Shown here: one piece after another, positions 55,651 to 64,000 of the stretch
Layout of the letters: each line of letters starts with the position of its first letter
Numbering within the stretch: position 1 is the stretch's first letter
Assembly (NCBI GenBank): GCA_030068075.1
Contig: CM057827.1
Span: forward strand, 69,020,500-69,084,499
Direction of reading: 5' to 3'
Source of the DNA: Paguma larvata
Taxonomy: Eukaryota > Chordata > Mammalia > Carnivora > Viverridae
DNA: 64,000 bases
The notes under the pieces: model-generated
Told to the model about the DNA's origin: nothing
The model's input: only the letters and a program-made list of their open reading frames with translations
The model's database searches: none
Translations under genes and position numbers: made by a program

Positions 55651-56935
55651 ATCAGGGAACTAGACACAGCATCTGGAAACCAGGAGAAGGCAACTAGAAT
55701 TCCCAGAACGATGGCAAAGGGAAGTTCCAGAAGTACCAGCAGGAATTCAGTCTACGTGTCTCCAGAAAAAAAAAAAAGCTATTTAACTGACAGATTTGAC
55801 CATGTGCAAAATTATATTGAGAGGCATTTAAAAAATTATTGGAAAGTGTGGGAGGACCCAGTCTTAGGTTGAAGAAAAACCGGATAAAGAAAAAGATGAA
55901 GCAATTATTAGCTACAGAAAAAAACAAAAACAAAAATGCTGCATACTGGAAACAAATATAATGAAAAGCACTCTTTTATCTACAAAATTCCAGCAAACAT
56001 CATACCTAATGGTAAAACACCAAAATCATTCTTGAAATCAATAATGAGACAAAGATGTTCACTCTTACCTCATCTATATAGTTTAGTAGAACTGGAGGTC
56101 CTACCTAGTTTGTCAAGGAAAGGAAATAAGGCAAGGAAAATAAATAAAAAGCATAAAGATTAATATGGAAAAATATTAGAGCCATTATTTACAAACAACA
56201 TAGTTTTGCATGTAGAAAATCCGAAGAGTCTAGAGGTAAAATATTAAAATTCATAAGGAAATTTAGGAAAGTATCTGAATACAAAGTCAATATACCAAAA
56301 AAAAATTGTGTTCCTATATACAAACAACAGGAACATAAAAATTTTAAAACCTTACCCTTTATAATAACATCAAAAAATTAAAATATTAGGAATAAATCTA
56401 ATAAAAGTTATACAAGACTTCTGCCTAGAAAATATTTATGAGAAAATAAAGCTACTTACATGAATAGTAAAATGTATTATGTTTATGGATTGGAAAGTTT
56501 AATATAGTCAAGTTTCAGATCTCGAATTACTCTATAAATTAAATGTAATTCCAACTAAAATTCTAGAAGGGTTTTGTTGTCATTATTGACATTGACGAGC
56601 TGACTCCAAAATGTGTATGGACATAAAAAGATCAAAGAATACTCAAAACCATCTTGGGAAAAAATTAAGTCAGAGGACTTTCAGATAGCAAGGATTAACA
56701 TTAAGTCACAGTAATGAAGGCTGTGTAGAATGAATACAAGGATCTACAAATAGAAAAATGAAACAAGATAGAGTCCAGGAACAGACCCACGAATACACAG
56801 AAGGCAAACATACAACAAAGTGTCCGTCCAGTATAGCGGGGGGGGGGGGGGGGGGGGGGGGGGGGATGGATCTTTTCAATAAATGGTAGTCAAATATATA
56901 TATTTTTTTAAATCCCACAGGATATACAAAAAGTT
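55651..56935 (+). mobile_element. Older L1M LINE fragments
   Basis: 55651-55930 resembles L1M 5' non-coding wording (GGCAACTAGAATTCCCAGAA, ACGATGGCAAAGGGAAGTTC). From 55936 the text follows the middle of ORF2: CCAGCAAACATCATACCTAA, GACAAAGATGTTCACTCTTA, TTGTGTTCCTATATACAAAC. The fragments are more diverged than the L1 upstream, rearranged, and full of stops. A 28-base G run interrupts the end. Confidence 0.7.
56838..56865 (+). repeat. G homopolymer (28 G)
   Basis: Twenty-eight consecutive G sit in old L1 sequence that is otherwise AT-rich. Such a run can fold into a G-quadruplex and is a classic site of sequencing and assembly error. Confidence 0.95.
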
Positions 56936-58940
56936 GGGAATGTAACAAAGACCAAGAAACAGTGTTTCAGTGTTTGGGGCTTTGTTATGGACAATGACTT
57001 TCATCAACCACAGATAAGATGTAGCTTTTGACCCTAAGGAAAAAACCTCAGTGCATCTGTGTTCTTTGTAAGCCTGTCTTTGATTTTTGCAGAAAAGGAC
57101 CCACAGGTATGTAAAATCTTTTCAGGTAAGGAAGACTCTGGAGGAATTTAAGTGAACATATTTTGCTGAAGTTTGGCACACCTCTTGCCAAATACTAGCA
57201 ATTCTAAAACTCACTGCATTCTCCTTCTAAAGTTGATTCCTGGTGATACAGAAGAAATGTTGATTATTCTATTATTATCCGATTATTTTTTTTAGAATGG
57301 TACTTAAAAGGTAAATATGTCCCAAATCTGACATGTTAATGTCCATGTGTAGCAGGAGTCTTCTTCATTTTCTTTCTGAAAACAACACTGTTTGCTCATT
57401 TCAATGTATTTTAACCAATTTTTCTATTATTTAAACCATTTATTGAAATAATATGAAAAAGTCCTTTCTTCCAAACTTAAAACCCAAGAAAAAGATGGTT
57501 TCTGCTCTCCTCGTCCCATTCCCATTGAGTTCCCAAACAAATTTGAGAATTTATCAAAGGAAATGTAGGTTTCAAAAAAAAATACAGTTGAAATAACTCT
57601 GATTTTTCTTTCTCCCAACTCCTAAAAGTAACTTTGAAACCTCTTGAGCCTCTGCATATTTCAAATTCTGGTACCTAGTACAGTGCCATGCTCCCTGCGG
57701 GCATTCAATAAATGTTAACTGAATTGAATTTAAATTTAATTTGAAGACTTTGAGGGAGCTAAATTCACCACTTTTTGTAGCTTTCTGCTTTACACCGAGG
57801 AGTCTTTTCCCTGAATTTATTGTAAATTAATTTCAGAACTTAATGTTTAAATGAAGGCAAAGCAACTCAATACACAGCTTGACAAGGCTGAAAATAAAAA
57901 GTCTCCCTGTGATAATCAAACAGCTTGGGTACCTTTGCAATAATTCTCCTCACAGAAAATCAAACGGATAATAGTCAATGTGTTTAGCATATTCCAGTCA
58001 TCACAATAATAGCTCTTTTTAAATGGGTTCCAAAGGGAAATGCTATTGAGTACTTCATCGATTCATGGTACCGGTGTTGTTAGAGAATATTCATGGAGGC
58101 TCGTGTCACAGAGTGCATTTATAAAAGCCAATAACTACTCAAACGCTCTTTGACTAAAACTGAAATAGTGATGACAGATCTTCAGCCCTTCACTGCAGTA
58201 GAGAGCCTTTTCCTCTACCTTTTCCTTTACTTGATTTTACTTGTGCTGAGTCGCTCATTCATTCTCCAGAACAAATCATTTTCCCAAGAAACAGATGACG
58301 AACAGACGCAAAGAGTAAGCTCTGCCTATCCAGAGGCCTGGTGAAGAAGGCATTTCCTCCCTTGCTCTTCCCAGCTCTTGCTCTGGGTCCTCCTGAAGCT
58401 ATCAGGAAAAGAGAGGAGGGGGGGGTGGAATTGTGCTTACATGGAAGGAGAGAGTTTTGTGAATATGGCAAAAACGGGCTACACAGAATTTTCCCACACT
58501 GGTTTTCTGGTGCCAGTAGAAAATGTCAAATGTGAAAAAAACTCCTTCCACCCTGGTACACACATTGTCCAGGAGAAGGAAAAGAACTAGGTGTTCTCAT
58601 TTTAATCTTAGGCAACACAATGAGAACAATCGGGGACTTGGGAGAAGACCAGAAGGACCTAGTTAGCTACTCCTACCATTTTTGCAAGGGATTTTAGAAA
58701 AAAAAAAAAACTCAGTCGCATCAAAATAAATGTGTATCTGAGATGTGTCCAGAACTGTGGGCAGCCTCTTTTCTTATCTCAACCCACTTAAAGCAGGTCT
58801 CCAAAGCAACTCTAATTCTATAAACCATTGGGGAGTAACTGAGATTTACGGGAAACTGAATGAGGAGGCTGGGAAATGGTTACATGACAAGCTAGATGTA
58901 AAAACGTTATTTAGAGCCCTATTATATCTCTATGGTACCG
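56936..58940. other. Long single-copy stretch, one LINE/MIR end
   Basis: 57640-57728 (GTACCTAGTACAGTGCCATG, ATTCAATAAATGTTAACTGA) is an L2 or MIR 3' end. The rest holds no supported gene; overlapping frames at 58150-58590 have no domain, and a G run lies at about 58417-58425. 57840-58140 is single-copy sequence of unknown role. Confidence 0.4.
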
Positions 58941-59421
58941 TGTGATAGCTGGTGTCCAAGATGGCCTCCAGTGCGACACATGCCTTGGCATCTATGCCCT
59001 TGTGTAGTCTCTGCCCACAACGAATCAGAGCTGATCTGAGTGATCAGTAGAAGTGACAGTGTGCTACTTCTGAGGCTACCATAAAAGGCATTATGGCTCC
59101 AGCTTGGCCTCTTAGATTGCTCACTCAGGAAAGCCAGCTACCCCGTCATGTGGACACTCAAGTTAGCTCCATGAAACGGCCCACGTAGAGAAGAACTGAA
59201 GCCTCTAGCCGACAGTCGGCACTAATTTACTGGCTATGCTGGTAGAGTGCTCCAGCCCAATCAAATTTGCAGATGGTCACAGCCCTACTCAGCCCAGGCC
59301 TGCAACTGGACAAGACCCAAACCTACTCCCCAAAATCCTGACTCAGAATCTGTAAGCATAAGGATGATTTTAGGTCACTAAGCTCAGGGGTAATTTGTGT
59401 GAAGCTTTAGATAACTGGAAC
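58941..59421 (+). mobile_element. MLT1-type LTR
   Basis: TGTGATAGCTGGTGTCCAAG head, GTCTCTGCCCACAACGAATC, GTAGAAGTGACAGTGTGCTA, GTCATGTGGACACTCAAGTT, TTTTAGGTCACTAAGCTCAG and the end AGATAACTGGAACA match an MLT1 LTR from edge to edge. No retroviral interior is adjacent. Confidence 0.75.
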
Positions 59422-60941
59422 ACCTCCCATCTCCGACTTTCCTCCCCAGCCACCACCGACTTCTTCGCCTTTTTCCCCACAAGACTTTTGCATATCATTT
59501 TCTGCCTCCTCGATCTTCAGAAATAATGCCATTCCTCCTCCCTACCCATCCCACTCTCTCTGCCTTTCTTATGTAGAACAAGTGACCTCTCTCATGGCCT
59601 CTTCCTACTCTCAGTAGATACAGCTCTTCTTTCTCTAAAATATACTACCTTTTCTCATTAATAACATCAAATGATTTCTTCAGTAATTTACTTTCCTTTT
59701 ACACACTGAGGTGTTAGAATTTTCTTTCTTAAATTGAGACTCAGATCTGATGGCTCTGGCACTTTTGGTTCCTAAATGTACCTAAGGTAAAACAAGGACT
59801 ATTCTTGACAACCATCTTGTTAAAGCAGATTAAAAAGAAGCAAGTGAGTCCATCTCGTTAAAACTAAAAAGTAAGCAAACACGAAAAATATTTTCTCTTC
59901 TTACAATTATTTTGATGTGTTCTCATTATTCAGCATTCTACTCAACGATGAATTGTGATTTCAATTACCCATATTCATTTTAGCATTTTCTAATTCACTG
60001 TGCCACTATTTGCAAAGCCATAAGAAAGACAATTTTGCCCAAATGATGGATCTCTATCACAACGGTTAAATTATCTATTGTCATTTGGGGCTGGGGAGGG
60101 GAGAATGGTTTTTGGCCTTTCTGAAAAATAAATCAATCTTCATTTTTTGCTAAGACATTTAATGTTTTCTTTGGGTTCCATTGCTCTGTACTATATTCAA
60201 ATACATCTCACGTCAAAAGTACTTGTAGAGAGAAGAGGAGGAATTTCTATTTAAATTGTCCATAAACAATTCATTTTCATTGTAGCCTTACACTTTTAAG
60301 ATACTAGATCCTAGTTTGAATTCTGTTACCCAAAATACCTACCACTAGAAATGGAGGGCACCGTCAGTTTCTCTTTTTTCTCCCACCTCCTCAAGGAACC
60401 TTCCAATGACAGCCTCTGCATTCCCACAGCAAATGCCCTCTGGTTGCTTTCCATAAGCCCCGTCACTCCACCCCTTCCCCGCTGCTCAGTGCTCTTATTT
60501 ATTTCACTCTATCTACGTCAAAGAAAAAATAAACTGCTTTGGTTGTAACATTTATCCCAAAGTTAAAATCAGAAAGTATATCATTTTTTCTAAATCTCTT
60601 TTATTCAGGAAAAAAGAGTGTTTCTTATTTTGTAGGAAAGGACAGTTTTCTGTTTGTTAACAGATAAACTATCATTAAAATCAAATAATGATCCCATGAG
60701 CTTAGATTATGCCTACATAAATTCAAAGATACATTTTAGAATTGTTCTAATTCATTCTCTGTGCTCTCAATGATTTCCATAATTTCACCTAAATCCCACA
60801 TCCATGTCATAGACAAGAGTAAGAATTATCCCACTAGCATTTCAGAGAGAGAAAAATAGGTTGCTATGGAATTTTCTTTCCTAATTACATGTGTTATGTG
60901 GTCATTCCTTTTCTCTTTTATAACAAATTCCATCTAGTATG
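59422..60941. other. Single-copy sequence, no gene seen
   Basis: 59425-59660 is pyrimidine-rich and might be a decayed L2, not claimed. The frame at 60351-60548 has no domain. Confidence 0.4.
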
Positions 60942-61452
60942 TGTGTGCTAGGGTTCTCTAGAGAAACAGAACCAGTAAAATATATAAATATATACAGGAA
61001 GATTATGAGGGATTTCTTCATGCAAATATAGAGACTGAGAGGTCCTACGATCTGCCATTTGCAAACTGAAGACCTGGGGAAGCAGGTGGTGTAGTTTCAG
61101 TCCAAACGTCGAGGCCCGAGAACTGGAGGACCCAATGGGTAAGACCCAGTCCAAGTCCGAAGGTCTGAGAACCAGGAGCCCTGATGTCTGAGGACAGGAG
61201 AACACGGATATGTCAACTCAAGCAGACAGTTTGAGCCTTCCCCTTCCTCTGCCTTTTGGTTTTTTTGGACTCTCAGCAGATTGAAGGATGCCTTCCAGCA
61301 TTGGAGAAGGGGATCTTCTTTATTCTTTCTACCAATTCAAATGCCAATCTCTCCTGCAAACATCTTCACAGACAACACTCAGAAATAATGTTTTACCAAT
61401 TATCTGGGTATCCTCTTAGCCCAGTCTGCTTAACACATGACAATAATCAATA
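60942..61452 (+). mobile_element. MLT2-type (ERVL) solo LTR
   Basis: TGTGTGCTAGGGTTCTCTAG, AGAAACAGAACCAGTAAAAT, GAGACTGAGAGGTCCTACGA, AGTCCAAGTCCGAAGGTCTG, GACTCTCAGCAGATTGAAGG, CACCAATTCAAATGCCAATC-like wording and TATCTGGGTATCCTCTTAGC follow the ERVL LTR (MLT2) closely, through the terminal TAACACATGACAATAATCAA. No internal viral genes accompany it. Old and inactive. Confidence 0.8.
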
Positions 61453-61697
61453 CAATGTGTTCTATGAAAAATCGGATGCCTATAATGATAAGTTCAAAAG
61501 TAGAAATCGCCCTGGTGTTAATCTCAAGATTGTTTAAAAACAAAACAAAAAAAACAGGCCTTGTTAGCAGCTATGTACAAGGAGACCAATGTAAAGATGG
61601 GGGAGAGGCAGAGATGATAGAAGAGAGTATAATTGAGGCAATCACATCAAGAAAAGAGCAGAATTCTTAAAGATGTTTATGAGTAAAGGGTCCAGAG
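61453..61697. other. Single-copy stretch
   Basis: Overlapping frames at 61256-61670 are incidental. Nothing recognised. Confidence 0.35.
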
Positions 61698-62060
61698 CAG
61701 TGCTGTCCAACTGTCCAGTAGAATAAACTACAGTGATGTGGGTATTAAGTATTTGAAATGTGGCTAGCTGAGGATTTGAATTTTTAATTTTAATTAACTT
61801 AAACTCAAATTTAAAGAGCCACATGTAGGGGCGGCTCAGTTGGTTGAGCATCACACTCTTCATGTCAGTTCAGTCCAGGATCTCATGGTCAAGGTATCAA
61901 CCTCCTCATTAGGCTCGGGAGTCTACTTGGGATTCTCTCCCTCCCCCGCCACCTGTGCCTCTCCCCTGCTCATACTAGCTCTCTCAAAATAAATAAATAA
62001 ACTTATAAACAAACAAACAAACCTCATGTGGCTATGGGCTACTATACTAGCCAGTGCGGT
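61698..62060 (+). mobile_element. hAT-Charlie-type DNA transposon split by a SINE
   Basis: CAGTGCTGTCCAACTGTCCA at the left end, AAGTATTTGAAATGTGGCTA, TTTTTAATTTTAATTAACTT, AAATTTAAAGAGCCACATGT, then after the SINE CTCATGTGGCTATGGGCTAC and CTAGCCAGTGCGG. This is the wording of a known non-autonomous hAT element (CAGTGCTGTCCAATAGAA ends; name not certain). Non-coding. Confidence 0.72.
61828..62020 (+). mobile_element. CAN-SINE inside the hAT element, damaged head
   Basis: It starts GGGGCGGCTCAGTTGGTTGA, so about ten bases (CGCCTGGGTG part) are lost from the head. A degraded B box, CT region and AATAAATAAATAAACTT tail followed by AAAC units come next. Flanks ACATGT and TCATGT with matching A-rich left sides are the likely target duplication. 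Confidence 0.9.
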
Positions 62061-62139
62061 TCTAGAAGCTAAAAGGGACCTTGTTTTTCTTAGTGCCTAC
62101 AGGGGTCCGACAGGAGGTGGTTCCACCTTAGAGAGGTGA

Positions 62140-62320
62140 AGAAGAGAACACAGGATGAAACATCAAATAACCCATATTCTTTTCCTGACTGCGCCATAAG
62201 CCTAAGCAAGTCATTTGGTCTTTTGTTTCCTATCTGTGAGTGGAAGAGTAGCCATGTGCCCCGCCCATTTCATGGATTCTCTAGAACATTCTAAATGAGA
62301 TCACAAACAAGAAAACTTGA
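62140..62320 (+). mobile_element. Probable MIR fragment
   Basis: CTTTTCCTGACTGCGCCATA, AGCCTAAGCAAGTCATTTGG, TTTGTTTCCTATCTGTGAGT resemble the MIR core (CTGCCACTTACTAGCTG, GGGCAAGTCACTTAACC, CAGTTTCCTCATCTGTAA). Confidence 0.5.
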
Positions 62321-63888
62321 GGTTGTAGTTGAGTCATTCGGATTTAAAGTACTATTGTTTACTGAATGAGACTGACTCCACAAAGAGCAAACTAGAAAGA
62401 AAAAGTTTCACTTTACTTTCAACCAGCTCTCTTAAATCAGGTTGCCCAAAGTAAATTACAAGAACATTTCCATGTTGGTGTGATACTCAGGAAAAAACAA
62501 GAAGATAATGGGGAAGCAGGACACGAAAGGGGAGAAGGACAAGCCAAGTCTCAGTCTTGGCTGGATCCCCAGGGCAGCTCTGCAGTGTAAATTACACCTC
62601 GGAGTTTATCTCGGCTCCAGACAAGGGAGATGGACGTTTACGGCTCCCAGCCATGAGCTCAGGGCTGTCCTGGAGAATGTTTTCAGCTGCACGCGTGCGG
62701 TATGTGTGTGTACCCTCGATAGGCACACAAGCATGGATGCTCAAGGCAGCAGGTGTAGTTCCAGTAGCCCAAGTACAAGCAAGAGAGTCACGGAGGGGCT
62801 GGCCATTAGAAACAAAGGCCCCCAGAGGCCAGGGGAGGGGCAAAAAGACATAGTAAGGGGTCCCAGAGGTGTGAGGGTCTGGACCTCCAAACAAAAAGTA
62901 ACGTATTGACTATCAGGGAATGGACTGGGGAGACCAGACAGAGAAATCCTAGAAAGGAATACAATCCGTAAATAAAATGACCTCAAACATGAATAAAAAG
63001 AGCATTTAGCCATAGCCATTAACCACAGTTATGCTTCAGATAAATGCTCTAGGTCTTTTTTTAAGTTTCTCATCTTTGGGGGTTATACTTTTCACATTCC
63101 AGGAAAGAAAGAAACTATTTTGGGCTTTAAACAACAGTGACTTTGTTTTTCCAGCACATCAAACAAAAGGAGATCTCTCTGATTTAGGAAACGATATAAA
63201 GTTAAAAATTCGAATTACTGCAGACAATTCAAACTTGAGTGGCCTGTCCACCAGCTCATACTTTTTTGGGTCCACTAAGTTTCACCTATGCTTCCATGGC
63301 TTTGTGTTTTCATTTTTATCTTTCTCCTACTTTTTTTTTTTTTAATTTGTAAAGATTGTTGCCAGGAAGTAATGAAACCTGCTCCAATCTGTTCTCTTGG
63401 CCCGATGCTGATTTTGTTCTCTAGCTCTGTATGTTCTGATAAAGTATTACCTCATTCCTGTGTTTACTTTCTCCTACTACATCTTAGATAAGAATTCAAT
63501 ATTATGTTATTTATCTTTAATGTTCCAGCATATTCCTTTAAGAATTATACATTGTAAAGGGGCCATCCTTATATTCACAGGTATTCTTCAGATTTATACT
63601 TGAAAATCACAAACAAAAATGGAGGCAATCAAAATCTTAAAATAATTGGCCATGGAGCTTAACAGTCTTTCAGTTATTTTTAAGATAGAATAATGAAATA
63701 CACATATCCACTTAAATGATATAGGCAATGCTTAATATTTTTCATTGCTTGGAAAGGAGACTTTAACACCTAATATGCACAATATACTTAATTCCAAGAG
63801 ATATTTGACCTAAAAAAGTATCCCAGATATGAAGCTGATCCAATTTAAGGGTTGCATCACACCATATTTTTAAAATATTTCCCCAGCA
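62321..63888. other. Single-copy sequence with a GC-richer patch
   Basis: 62500-62910 is richer in GC and CpG than its surroundings and has overlapping frames on both strands (133, 98 and 100 codons). Overlap of this sort is expected in GC-rich DNA, where stops are rare; I recognise no domain or splice context. The remainder is AT-rich, with a T run at about 63331-63343. Confidence 0.4.
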
Positions 63889-64000
63889 GGGGCACCTGGG
63901 TGGCTCAGTTGGTTCGGGGTCATCCAACTCTTAATTCCGGCTCAGGTCATGATCTCATGGCTCATGGGATTGAGCCCCATGTTGGGCTCCACACTGACAG
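63889..64000 (+). mobile_element. CAN-SINE, cut by the window end
   Basis: GGGGCACCTGGGTGGCTCAG head, GGCTCAGGTCATGATCTCAT, GGATTGAGCCCCATGTTGGG and CTCCACACTGACAG, where the window stops. The right half lies outside. Confidence 0.95.

Overview
The window is ordinary nuclear DNA from a carnivore, most likely a cat (Felidae, or at least Feliformia). The best evidence is 25 copies of a tRNA-derived SINE whose head (GGGGCGCCTGGGTGGCTCAG), middle (CTCTGTGCTGACAGCTCAGA) and CT-rich tail match the feline CAN-SINE family (SINEC_Fc type) and not the dog type. Carnivore-type LINE-1, L2, MIR, MLT1/MLT2 LTRs and old hAT DNA transposons fit a placental mammal. No family name was checked against a database; all were recognised by eye.

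I find no protein-coding gene I can support, and no tRNA, rRNA or CRISPR. The open reading frames are short (the longest is 198 codons), lie mostly in repeats, and show no conserved domain. The window reads as intergenic or intronic sequence. The one non-repeat spot with some promoter or first-exon flavour is 7320-7680, and it is weak.

Layout: 1-13 kb is single-copy sequence with scattered SINEs, MIRs and an L2 end. 13-20 kb is AT-rich and holds a MER20-like element and several SINEs. 20.5-23.6 kb is a nested L2/MIR/SINE block followed by two MLT1-type LTRs. 26-27 kb has an old L1 3' part carrying two SINEs in inverted orientation. 28.6 kb has a pure octamer array. 33 kb has an MLT1-type LTR split by a SINE. 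36.9-38.7 kb is an L1M 5' region. 45.9-47.5 kb has a possible hAT element, a young SINE, a MER5A-like element and a MIR in a row. 49.3-50.6 kb is an L2 split by an MLT1-type LTR. 51.2-56.9 kb is the largest unit: a broken carnivore L1 ORF2-to-tail copy holding two SINEs, followed by an older L1 piece with a 28-base G run. 59-62 kb holds an MLT1-type LTR, an MLT2-type LTR and a hAT element split by a SINE.

There are no genes working together here. The biology on view is successive retrotransposition, readable from nested insertions with intact target-site duplications. I found no sign of an undescribed biological system; the most unusual sequences are the long homopolymers, the octamer array and a triplicated 33-bp unit at an L1 3' end.
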